Positions 8,555 to 15,731 of a stretch of DNA of 64,000 nt are shown here, piece after piece. Made by a program: the position numbers and the translations under genes. Where the stretch lies: NCBI RefSeq assembly GCF_000185305.1, contig NZ_GL622200.1:221359-285358 (forward strand), written 5' to 3'. This DNA is from Aggregatibacter segnis ATCC 33393 (GTDB taxonomy: Bacteria; Pseudomonadota; Gammaproteobacteria; Enterobacterales; Pasteurellaceae). The notes beneath the pieces were generated by a model. The model saw nothing but the letters and a program-made list of their open reading frames with translations, searched no databases and was not told the DNA's origin. Position 1 is the stretch's first letter, and the number at the start of each line of letters is the position of its first letter.

Positions 8555-10528
8555 ATGTCACGATATTTATTTACGAAAGGCAGACCGCGTTCGTTACTAT
8601 TTCCGATTTTTTTCTTTTCTTTGATTAATCTCATCGTATTTACCCTGTCTCGCCTCGGCTTGTCTTTATGGCAACAAGAACGGGTCAGTGCCGTTAATGG
8701 TTGGGGCGAATTGTTCTTGCAAGGCCTACGCATGGACGTAGTATCTTTGTGTTATTTATTCGGCGTGCCGGCCTTATTGACTGTGTTGCTATATCATCAA
8801 AACGCGTTAGGGCGCATTTGGCAGCGTATTTTGCGTTTCTGGTTGACGGCCGGCAGTGTGTTTATCGTGTTTATGGAACTGGCGACACCGGCGTTTATTG
8901 AAACCTATGATTATCGTCCGAATCGTTTGTTCATCGAATATTTAATTTATCCGAAAGAAGTGTTCTCCATGTTGATGGAAGGGCATCTAAGTGCGGTCAT
9001 TTTTAGCCTTGTTTTTACCCTTATCGCTGCCGTGGTGTATTGGAAACTGGCCGGTTGGGCGGTGCGTAATATCACGACAATGCGTTGGACGTGGCGTCCG
9101 GTGGTGGCGTTGTTGGTGATTGCGTTGAGTTTTCTTGGTGCGCGTTCTAGCTTGCAACACCGCGGAATCAACCCGGCCATGGTGGCATTTTCCTCTGATG
9201 CCATGGTGAATTCTTTGGTGCTGAATTCAGGCTATTCCGTGATTTATGCAGCACAACAGTTTAAAGATGAAGGCACCTCTTCCGAAGCCTACGGTAAAAT
9301 GGATGTGGAAGAAATGCTCTCCATTGTGAAAAACAGCGGAAGCCGTCCGGCAGAGGCTTATCTTTCCAAGGAAATTCCAACCTTGACCCATAACCAAGCC
9401 ACTTACCAAGGTAAACCGAAAAATATTGTGATTGTGTTGGAGGAAAGCCTTGGGGCGCAATTTATCGGTACGCTAGGTGGTTTGCCATTGTCGCCCGAAT
9501 TTGACAAGCTGGCACAGCAAGGCTGGTTGTTTGATAATTTATATGCCACCGGTACCCGTTCCGTACGTGGTATTGAAGCCGTTACCGCGGGTTTTACCCC
9601 GACACCGGCACGTGCAGTTGTGAAATTGAATAACAGCCAAAATGGTTTCTTTACCTTGGCGCAAATCTTAAGCCAACGGGGGTATGACACGTCCTTTATT
9701 TACGGCGGGGAAAAGCATTTTGATAACATGGCGGGCTTTTTCTACGGTAATGGTTTTAAACGTATTATTGACCAAATGGATTATCAAAACCCAAGCTTCA
9801 CCGGGACTTGGGGCGTGAGTGACGAAGATTTGTTCACTAAAGCCAATGAGACGTTTACTCAATTACACAACGAAGGAAAACCGTTCTTTAGCCTCGTGTT
9901 CAGCTCCAGCAACCACGATCCGTTTGAATTTCCGGATGGAAAAATCGATCTGTACGAACAACCGAAAGCCACGCGCAACAATGCGGCAAAATATGCGGAT
10001 TATGCGATTGGGCATTTCTTCAAACTTGCGAAAGCCTCCAATTATTGGCAAGACACTATTTTCTTAGTGATTGCTGACCACGACTCTCGTGTGGCTGGTG
10101 CCAGCTTGATGCCGATTAAGCATTTCCATATTCCAGCATTGATTTTGGGCGAAGGCATCGAGCCGCGTCGTGATAACCGTTTGGTCAGCCAATTCGATAT
10201 GCCGACGACCTTACTTTCTCTGGCTGGCATTAGTGGCGATTACCCGATGATCGGTTATGACCTGACTCAACCGAACGATCCAAACCGCGCCATTATGCAG
10301 TACGACCAAGTGCAGGCACTGATGCGGGGCAATGATGTGGTGATTCAATTCCCGAAAGTCGGTGCCAAAACCTACCGTTACGACAAAGCCACCGAAACCT
10401 TAACGGAAGCAGAGGTGCCGCAAAGCATGGTGAAAGAAGCTTTGGCTCACGCATTGTTAGGCAGCTATTTGTATAAACACCGCTTATACACAACGCCGGA
10501 AATTAAACAGGCGGAAAGCAAGCGCTGA
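8555..10528 (+). CDS. Membrane sulfatase-fold protein, LTA synthase/OpgB-like
   Basis: 657 aa from ATG 8555, with TTGGAGAC upstream; an in-frame TTG at 8543 is less likely. About five transmembrane helices lie in the first 220 residues, followed by a periplasmic alkaline-phosphatase/sulfatase domain. Visible metal and nucleophile motifs: VIVLEESLGAQ (first metal Glu), ATGTRSVRGIEA (Thr nucleophile), SSSNHDPFEFP and VIADHDSR. LtaS and OpgB transfer phosphoglycerol or phosphoethanolamine headgroups to envelope acceptors. Gram-negatives lack LTA, so an osmoregulated-glycan or LPS-type acceptor is more likely. The acceptor is unknown here. Confidence 0.85.
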   Translation: MSRYLFTKGRPRSLLFPIFFFSLINLIVFTLSRLGLSLWQQERVSAVNGWGELFLQGLRMDVVSLCYLFGVPALLTVLLYHQNALGRIWQRILRFWLTAGSVFIVFMELATPAFIETYDYRPNRLFIEYLIYPKEVFSMLMEGHLSAVIFSLVFTLIAAVVYWKLAGWAVRNITTMRWTWRPVVALLVIALSFLGARSSLQHRGINPAMVAFSSDAMVNSLVLNSGYSVIYAAQQFKDEGTSSEAYGKMDVEEMLSIVKNSGSRPAEAYLSKEIPTLTHNQATYQGKPKNIVIVLEESLGAQFIGTLGGLPLSPEFDKLAQQGWLFDNLYATGTRSVRGIEAVTAGFTPTPARAVVKLNNSQNGFFTLAQILSQRGYDTSFIYGGEKHFDNMAGFFYGNGFKRIIDQMDYQNPSFTGTWGVSDEDLFTKANETFTQLHNEGKPFFSLVFSSSNHDPFEFPDGKIDLYEQPKATRNNAAKYADYAIGHFFKLAKASNYWQDTIFLVIADHDSRVAGASLMPIKHFHIPALILGEGIEPRRDNRLVSQFDMPTTLLSLAGISGDYPMIGYDLTQPNDPNRAIMQYDQVQALMRGNDVVIQFPKVGAKTYRYDKATETLTEAEVPQSMVKEALAHALLGSYLYKHRLYTTPEIKQAESKR

Positions 10529-10538
10529 TTTTAAGTGG

Positions 10539-10584
10539 AAAAGTGCGGTGGAAATTCTCGATAGATTTTAACCGCACTTTTTTT
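10539..10584 (+). terminator. USS-pair terminator after the sulfatase gene
   Basis: AAAAGTGCGGT (10539-10549) and ACCGCACTTTT (10571-10581) are inverted, with the right arm running into TTTTTTT. Confidence 0.75.
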
Positions 10585-10643
10585 GTTTTCTGTCATCGCA
10601 GCTTACCTCCTCTTCCCATCACCTCTTTTTTCATAAAAATTTT

Positions 10644-10672
10644 TGTAAGAAATTGTCAACGAGTTCCGTCTA
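10644..10672 (+). promoter_or_regulatory. Candidate ECF-sigma promoter of the methionine-rich peptide gene
   Basis: TGTAAG (10644-10649), 17-bp spacer, CGTCTA (10667-10672). This resembles the TGTAA/CGTC-type promoters read by ECF sigma factors and no good sigma-70 pair is seen nearby. It lies 88 bp before the ATG of the peptide gene, whose neighbour is an ECF sigma factor. Inference from pattern only. Confidence 0.4.
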
Positions 10673-10760
10673 ATCAGCATGTAGGAAAGCATTCGTTTTC
10701 TTACAGTTTTTCTTAATTAAAAAAATTCAACACATCTTAATAGGATTAAAGGAGTTTCTT

Positions 10761-11051
10761 ATGAAAAAAATGACATCATTCGTAACATTAGCCGGTGTGC
10801 TTGGCATGGTAATGGCTTTTCAAGTTTCTGCTGAAATGAAAAGCATGCAACCAATGGAACAGCAAATGGAACATAAAATGGAAAGCATGAAAGATGCCAA
10901 GCCGATGATGGATAATAAAATGGATAAGATGAAAGAGGGAAAATCAATGAAGCATGACATGAAGAAAAAGATGAAATCAGATAAAAAAATGATGGAAAAT
11001 AACATGGAACAGGGTATGAAAGAAGCTGAAACAATGAAGCCAAAAATGTAA
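10761..11051 (+). CDS. Exported methionine/lysine-rich peptide (MrpX-like scavenger candidate)
   Basis: 96 aa. A classic signal peptide (MKKMTSFVTL..FQVSA) predicts cleavage after Ala24. The mature 72 residues contain 19 Met (26%) and about 18 Lys, spaced every 3-6 residues, with no Cys, Trp or Tyr. Such a composition suits a sacrificial oxidant sink. Periplasmic Met-rich peptides such as MrpX of Azospira absorb hypochlorite and are recycled by methionine sulfoxide reductases. Metal binding by Met motifs (Cu) is the main alternative. AAAGGAG lies 7 bp before the ATG. An ECF sigma factor gene follows after a strong hairpin. Function is inferred; existence as a gene is well supported. Confidence 0.85.
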   Translation: MKKMTSFVTLAGVLGMVMAFQVSAEMKSMQPMEQQMEHKMESMKDAKPMMDNKMDKMKEGKSMKHDMKKKMKSDKKMMENNMEQGMKEAETMKPKM

Positions 11052-11060
11052 CTTTTAAAT

Positions 11061-11089
11061 GATAAGGCTTGTGCTAAACAAGCCTTATC
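11061..11089 (+). other. Strong intercistronic hairpin
   Basis: GATAAGGCTTGT (11061-11072), loop GCTAA, ACAAGCCTTATC (11078-11089): a perfect 12-bp stem. It is not followed by a T run, so it is more likely an mRNA-stabilising, processing or partially attenuating element than a full terminator. It lies between the Met-rich peptide gene and the sigma gene. Confidence 0.65.
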
Positions 11090-11161
11090 ACAAAGCGTAT
11101 CATTCATATCCATGAATTCTGCGGTATGGCTTTCTTTGTGAAAGAGGTAGGATTATGATGA

Positions 11162-11797
11162 ATGCCTGCAAGTACAGATAAAACGGATTTTCTTATGTCT
11201 TCAACGATGCCCTTGGCTTTTCAATTGATTTCATCTCAGCAAATACAAGAGATTCGGGAGCAAATGTTAAAATTTGCACTGCTGCAGTTGCGTGACAAGG
11301 ATTTGGCGGAAGATGTGGTGCAAGAAGCCCTGACAAGGGCGTATCAGCATGCGGCGTCATTTAAAGGTGCGGCTGCGTTAAAAACGTGGTTTTTCGCCAT
11401 TTTAAAAAATCAGATTATTGATTTGTTGAAGTATCGGCAGCGTGTAGTGACGGTTTCAGAAGTGAGTGATGACGATGACCCGAATGCGTTTTTTGATCAA
11501 GAAGGGCATTGGGATCGTAGTCGATTTTTACCCTCAACTTGGGAAGAACCTCAAGAACAGGCATATAAAAAAGAGTTTTGGATTATTTTTGAAGCATGCC
11601 TGGATCATTTACCGGCACAGCAAGCGCGTGTTTTTATGATGCGAGAATATTTTGATATGCAAAGTGAACAAATTTGCCAAGAATGTGATGTATCCATCTC
11701 TAATTTGCACGTGTTGCTATACCGCGCCCGCTTACAATTACAAGCATGTTTGTCCCGCCATTGGTTTGATCATAAGGATAACGCCGGAGAGAAATGA
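11162..11797 (+). CDS. ECF (sigma-70 family group 4) sigma factor
   Basis: 211 aa. Region 2 is visible as RDKDLAEDVVQEALTRAYQHAASF followed by ALKTWFFAILKNQIIDLLKYRQR (core binding and -10 recognition). Region 4 is the C-terminal helix-turn-helix QQARVFMMREYFDMQSEQICQECDVSISNLHVLLYRARLQLQ. No sigma region 1 or 3 is present, as in ECF factors. It overlaps the downstream Zn-finger gene by 4 bp (ATGA), suggesting translational coupling with its regulator. Start alternatives are 11162 and 11195; neither has a strong ribosome site. It resembles the RpoE2-type factor of Haemophilus linked to oxidant stress (from memory). Confidence 0.92.
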   Translation: MPASTDKTDFLMSSTMPLAFQLISSQQIQEIREQMLKFALLQLRDKDLAEDVVQEALTRAYQHAASFKGAAALKTWFFAILKNQIIDLLKYRQRVVTVSEVSDDDDPNAFFDQEGHWDRSRFLPSTWEEPQEQAYKKEFWIIFEACLDHLPAQQARVFMMREYFDMQSEQICQECDVSISNLHVLLYRARLQLQACLSRHWFDHKDNAGEK

Positions 11798-11967
11798 TGA
11801 AATGTAATCAAGTCACCAAATTTATCTCAATGCACCAAGAAAAACCCCAGTCCTTATTAACACAAGGTCGGGTGTATCTGCATTTGGCTATTTGTCCGTA
11901 CTGTCGCGCATTTGCTAAAAATTGTAAAAAAATGCATAAGTTAATGCGTGATTTCTCTGAACAATAA
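11794..11967 (+). CDS. Small Zn-finger anti-sigma factor candidate (ZAS type)
   Basis: 57 aa from ATG 11794, or 56 from ATG 11797. Numbered from the second Met, it has Cys3 and the motif His29-x3-Cys33-x2-Cys36 (HLAICPYC), the zinc-binding signature of ZAS anti-sigma factors, plus Cys43. No transmembrane helix, so it would be cytoplasmic, as described for the small anti-sigma of neisserial Ecf. GGAGAG precedes it inside the sigma gene. Release of zinc on thiol oxidation would free the sigma factor (family knowledge; not shown here). It is absent from many automatic annotations because of its size. Confidence 0.8.
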   Translation: MMKCNQVTKFISMHQEKPQSLLTQGRVYLHLAICPYCRAFAKNCKKMHKLMRDFSEQ

Positions 11968-12017
11968 GCATCGATTGTTTCTTATTCTGAGGATTTTGAT
12001 GTCTTTTGAGGGATAAA

Positions 12018-13133
12018 TTAAGTGCGGCGGTATAACCCGTTTTCACTGTAAATCAGTTCTTGAAGTTCTAATTCTAAAAGCTGAATAAGAAGTTGCTCCA
12101 CCGACAAATTGAGTGTGCTAGAGAGGGAATCAATGCTGATTGGCGTATACCCAATCGCTTGATAAAGTTCAGGATAAGTAGGCGATACCTTTTCCTCTTG
12201 TTGCGGAGAAATGACCGTTGGGGAAGAAAAGTGCGGTCTATTTTTCAGGTGTTTTTCCCATGCCATTTGTGGTGCAAGGTTTTCTAAAATATCTTCTACA
12301 TTTTCTACTAGCATCGCGCCTTGTTTAATAAGTTTATGACAGCCTTGGCTAAATTGACTTTGGATATTGCCGGGTAGAGCAAAAATTTCTCGGTTTTGTT
12401 CCAGTGCATAACGAGCGGTGATTAAAGATCCGCTACGTTCGGTGGCTTCGATAATTAATGTCGCGAGAGATAATCCGCTGATAATGCGATTACGGCGGGG
12501 AAAGTTTTCTGCGATAGGAGGTTGTAACGGGAAAAACTCAGAAACTAACGCACCACCTTGTTCAATGATATGTTGTGCCAATTTACGGTGTTTTGCCGGA
12601 TAAACCTCTTCTAAGCCACTCCCTAATACCGCGATAGTCGGCTGTCTCAAATCTACTGCTGCTTGATGACAGAATCCGTCAATGCCCAGCGCAAGTCCGC
12701 TGGTTATGATGAAGCCGTTGGTGGTTAATTCTGAGGCAAAATACTTTGCCCAGTATTCCCCATAACTAGAACATTGGCGACTGCCAACGATAGCAATCTG
12801 TGGGTGAGATAAGGTGGATGTTTCACCTTTGACGAATAACACTGGTGGTGCGCTGTCAATTTGTTTTAATTGCTGAGGATAGTCCGGATGATAATAATCA
12901 AGAATATGATTTCCTTCTTTTTCTCCCCATAAAAGTGCCGGTTCAATATAGCGTTTTTCAGGATTGAACCACGCTTGGATTTGTTGAGCATTCCACCCTA
13001 TATGTTTGAATGCGGTAACATCGTAATCTTGTAAATCAGATAAATTTACTTGATCAAGTATTTTTTGAATTGAGGTTGGGCCTAGTTTAGGAATTTGTAA
13101 TAGGCGAAGGAAAAGGGGTAAATGGTTGTTCAT
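12018..13133 (-). CDS. dprA: DNA processing protein DprA
   Basis: 371 aa. An N-terminal helix-hairpin-helix/SAM-like region precedes a Rossmann-like core with [17 protein letters not shown] and [17 protein letters not shown] (about residues 115-170). A C-terminal winged-helix domain follows. DprA binds incoming single-stranded DNA during natural transformation and loads RecA. The gene carries a USS internally (about 12229). A CRP-S site lies about 70 bp upstream, the hallmark of Sxy/CRP competence regulation in this family. It converges on the sigma/anti-sigma genes. Confidence 0.96.
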   Translation of the reverse strand: MNNHLPLFLRLLQIPKLGPTSIQKILDQVNLSDLQDYDVTAFKHIGWNAQQIQAWFNPEKRYIEPALLWGEKEGNHILDYYHPDYPQQLKQIDSAPPVLFVKGETSTLSHPQIAIVGSRQCSSYGEYWAKYFASELTTNGFIITSGLALGIDGFCHQAAVDLRQPTIAVLGSGLEEVYPAKHRKLAQHIIEQGGALVSEFFPLQPPIAENFPRRNRIISGLSLATLIIEATERSGSLITARYALEQNREIFALPGNIQSQFSQGCHKLIKQGAMLVENVEDILENLAPQMAWEKHLKNRPHFSSPTVISPQQEEKVSPTYPELYQAIGYTPISIDSLSSTLNLSVEQLLIQLLELELQELIYSENGLYRRT

Positions 13134-13160
13134 GCTCTTCTTTGCTCTTTTTAAAGCAAA

Positions 13161-13224
13161 ATTATACGGAGAGCAGAAATGAGGAGGATAAAAGAGGTGT
13201 TATTTTGCGATCAGGATCGTAATT
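13161..13224 (-). promoter_or_regulatory. CRP-S (Sxy-dependent) site and promoter of dprA
   Basis: TTTTGCGATCAGGATCGTAA begins at 13203; its near-palindrome matches the CRP-S consensus (TGCGATC core, not TGTGA). On the minus strand a TATAAT -10 lies at 13161-13166, placing the CRP-S centre about 60 bp upstream of the expected start, a class I position. Confidence 0.8.
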
Positions 13225-13302
13225 TAGAAAGAAAGAGGATAAAAATTGGGAGAGATGGGGGAGAAATATTATTTTTTATTACCGCACTTTTTAGTATCAA
13301 AT

Positions 13303-13334
13303 AAAAAACCCGGCAGGGCAGCCGGGTTTTTCTT
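13303..13334 (-). terminator. Terminator of the rpsF-rplI operon
   Basis: AAAACCCGGC and GCCGGGTTTT flank the loop AGGGCA, with A- and T-runs on both sides, so it can act in both directions. It follows the rplI stop by 12 bp. Confidence 0.9.
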
Positions 13335-13345
13335 TTCGCACTGAA

Positions 13346-13795
13346 TTATTCAGCAACGATAATCACGTTCAAGTGAGAGAAAACTTCGCCATGGAATTGG
13401 AAAGTTACTTCATGTTCACCAAGAGTACGGATTAAACCGTTTGGTAAACGAACTTCACTTTTCGCCACTTCAACGCCTTTTGCAGTGATTGCATCAGCGA
13501 TGTCACGGGTACCGATAGAACCGAATAAACGACCTTCGTCACCTGCTTTAGATGCGATGGTTACAGAACCTAATGCTTCTAAGCGTGCTGCGCGGTCAAC
13601 AGCAGCGGCTAATGCTTGTGCTGCTTTTTCTTCTAATTCTGCACGACGTGCTTCAAAGTGTTCAATGTTAGCTGCGGTTGCCATAACTGCTTTACCTTGT
13701 GGGATTAAGAAGTTACGTGCGTAGCCGGATTTAACATTTACTTGATCGCCCACTTTACCTAAGTGTGCAATTTTATCTAAAAGAATTACTTGCAT
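13346..13795 (-). CDS. rplI: 50S ribosomal protein L9
   Basis: 149 aa, the standard length. It begins [36 protein letters not shown], the L9 signature that binds 23S rRNA. A long connecting helix and a C-terminal domain follow. Last gene of the rpsF-priB-rpsR-rplI operon, 15 bp after rpsR. Confidence 0.98.
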   Translation of the reverse strand: MQVILLDKIAHLGKVGDQVNVKSGYARNFLIPQGKAVMATAANIEHFEARRAELEEKAAQALAAAVDRAARLEALGSVTIASKAGDEGRLFGSIGTRDIADAITAKGVEVAKSEVRLPNGLIRTLGEHEVTFQFHGEVFSHLNVIIVAE

Positions 13796-13810
13796 TTGAC
13801 CTTCCCCTTC

Positions 13811-14053
<243 letters not shown>

Positions 14054-14380
14054 CTAATCTATAAATTCGATTTGCTCGGCATGTAAGACTAATTGTTTTG
14101 ACCCATTATTTAACTGATGGGTGGTTAAAAAACCTTGAATTAATACTTTATTGCCGACCGTAATGCCTTGAGTTTTTTCTACTAATTGATTGCCGCTTAC
14201 CTGAACCGGAATTTTGCACCAAGCTTGTCTGCTTAAATTAGCTTCCACTTGGTTTGAACGATGTTCCAATAAAAATTGGCAATGTTCGATTCCGTTTGGG
14301 CTTTTGCGCCGCTTAAGATTACCGGTAACGATACCAATAATGGATAAACGGTTTTCAATGTTCAAATTACTCTTCAGCAT
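14054..14380 (-). CDS. priB: Primosomal replication protein PriB
   Basis: 108 aa from ATG 14380, chosen because [12 protein letters not shown] matches the known Haemophilus start; a further upstream in-frame start adds 7 residues. It is an OB-fold single-strand DNA-binding protein ([27 protein letters not shown]) that helps PriA restart stalled forks. It overlaps the end of rpsF by 14 bp, indicating translational coupling. Confidence 0.93.
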   Translation of the reverse strand: MLKSNLNIENRLSIIGIVTGNLKRRKSPNGIEHCQFLLEHRSNQVEANLSRQAWCKIPVQVSGNQLVEKTQGITVGNKVLIQGFLTTHQLNNGSKQLVLHAEQIEFID

Positions 14381-14744
14381 CCTCAAAATCGTTGGATTCA
14401 ACTTCAGTTAAAGCTTTACGATCATCTTTTGCTTTAACCATTGGGGACGCTTCGGTTACGGCGTGCTTAGTGTGAATAACAAGGCTGCGTAATACAGCAT
14501 CGTTATAACGGAAAGTCGTTTCTAGCTCGTCGATTACTTGTTGAGGCGCTTCTACATTCATAAGCACATAGTGTGCTTTATGTAATTTGTTAATTGGGTA
14601 TGCTAATTGACGGCGACCCCAATCTTCTAGGCGATGAATTTGACCGCCGGCTTCTTTTACAGAACCGGTGTAACGTTCAATCATGCCCGGTACTTGCTCG
14701 CTTTGGTCCGGATGAACCATAAACACGATTTCGTAGTGACGCAT
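14367..14744 (-). CDS. rpsF: 30S ribosomal protein S6
   Basis: 125 aa. It begins [25 protein letters not shown] and has the S6 core [21 protein letters not shown] (here RRQLAYPIN). The C-terminal tail is acidic (SNDFEDAEE) as in gamma-proteobacteria. First gene of the ribosomal operon, behind a structured leader. AAGGAG precedes the ATG. Confidence 0.98.
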   Translation of the reverse strand: MRHYEIVFMVHPDQSEQVPGMIERYTGSVKEAGGQIHRLEDWGRRQLAYPINKLHKAHYVLMNVEAPQQVIDELETTFRYNDAVLRSLVIHTKHAVTEASPMVKAKDDRKALTEVESNDFEDAEE

Positions 14745-14750
14745 TACTGC

Positions 14751-14783
14751 TCCTTACGGGTTAATCAGCCTCCAACGTAAGAC
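14751..14783 (-). promoter_or_regulatory. Likely S6:S18-binding mRNA leader
   Basis: On the minus strand CTTACG pairs with CGTAAG around a 17-nt loop that ends in ACC, directly abutting the rpsF Shine-Dalgarno (CGTAAGGAGC). A CCG at the foot of the stem fits the conserved S6:S18 autoregulatory motif found before rpsF in many bacteria. Structure read by eye. Confidence 0.5.
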
Positions 14784-14838
14784 CAGTCACCAATCTTGTG
14801 GAAGCAAGGAACTAATTCGGATGTGACTGAGGGCGCAA

Positions 14839-14866
14839 ATTATACACGGAAAGCTGGTTTTTGCAA
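14839..14866 (-). promoter_or_regulatory. Sigma-70 promoter of the rpsF operon
   Basis: On the minus strand TTGCAA (14861-14866), 16-bp spacer, TATAAT (14839-14844). It predicts a leader of roughly 85-90 nt before rpsF. Confidence 0.75.
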
Positions 14867-14895
14867 GAAAAGTGCGGTCGATTTTTCCGGTGTTT

Positions 14896-15519
14896 TTACA
14901 TCCAAGCATTATTACGAATAATGCCGACAGCGATCCCCTCAATTTCGAATTGCGTCGGTTGAGTCAAATCCACGACAATCGGGGCAAATTCTTCGTTCTC
15001 GGCATGTAAATAAACCGTCGAACCTTTACGCTCCAAACGTTTTACCGTGACTTCGTCTTCAATGCGGGCAACGACAACTTGTCCGTTGCGTACGTCCTTG
15101 GTGCTATGGACGGCTAATAAGTCACCGTCCAAAATGCCGATGTCTTTCATGGATTGACCATAAACTTTGAGTAGAAAATCCGCTTGTGGTTTGAACATTG
15201 TCGGATCAACATGATAGGTGCCTTCAATATGTTGTTCGGCCAAAATCGGTTCGCCTGCGGCAACGCGCCCGATTAACGGTAATCCCGGTTCTTCTTGCCC
15301 ATTATCTTCAAGCAATAAGCGAATACCACGGGATGTGCCGGAGACGATTTCAATCACGCCTTTTTTCGCTAATGCTTTTAAATGTTCTTCAGCCGCATTT
15401 GGCGAGCGAAATCCCAGTTCTTTAGAGATCTCCGCCCGTGTTGGTGGCATGCCGGTAGTTTCAAGATGGTGTTTCAGAAAATCATAAACTTCCTGTTGCC
15501 GAGCTGTAAGTGGTTTCAT
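14896..15519 (-). CDS. lexA: LexA SOS repressor
   Basis: 207 aa. An N-terminal winged helix-turn-helix ([24 protein letters not shown], about residues 27-50) is followed by the autoproteolysis domain. The cleavage bond is Ala88-Gly89 (VAAGEP). The catalytic pair is Ser123 (GQSMKD) and Lys160 (VTVKRL). RecA-stimulated self-cleavage induces DNA repair genes. Two SOS boxes sit just upstream, so it is self-repressed. It diverges from plsB, as in E. coli. Confidence 0.98.
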   Translation of the reverse strand: MKPLTARQQEVYDFLKHHLETTGMPPTRAEISKELGFRSPNAAEEHLKALAKKGVIEIVSGTSRGIRLLLEDNGQEEPGLPLIGRVAAGEPILAEQHIEGTYHVDPTMFKPQADFLLKVYGQSMKDIGILDGDLLAVHSTKDVRNGQVVVARIEDEVTVKRLERKGSTVYLHAENEEFAPIVVDLTQPTQFEIEGIAVGIIRNNAWM

Positions 15520-15528
15520 AAATTTACC

Positions 15529-15566
15529 CTGTTATTTTATACATAAGTAACTGGTATTATATACAG
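15529..15566 (-). promoter_or_regulatory. Tandem LexA (SOS) boxes
   Basis: Box 1: CTGG-N8-ACAG at 15551-15566 (one mismatch to CTGT-N8-ACAG). Box 2: CTGT-N8-ACAT at 15529-15544 (one mismatch). The pair is spaced 22 bp start to start, recalling the double operator of E. coli lexA. Confidence 0.8.
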
Positions 15567-15731
15567 AAAAGCTTGGGGCGCAACTTTTCTTTTGTTGAAA
15601 TATAAATCGAATCAGAGGCTTATCCTAGAATTGTGTTGTTCGTCACTAATTCTATGAAGTTTTTATGCTAAACTAGCGCCAATTTTGCACAAAGTATGTG
15701 AAATAACGTTAATTATACAAGGATATTTATT

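Noticed and set aside
10820-11113. 97-aa minus ORF opposite the Met-rich peptide
   Set aside because: Looks like a hydrophobic membrane peptide only because ATG-rich DNA reads as Ile/Phe/Leu on the other strand.
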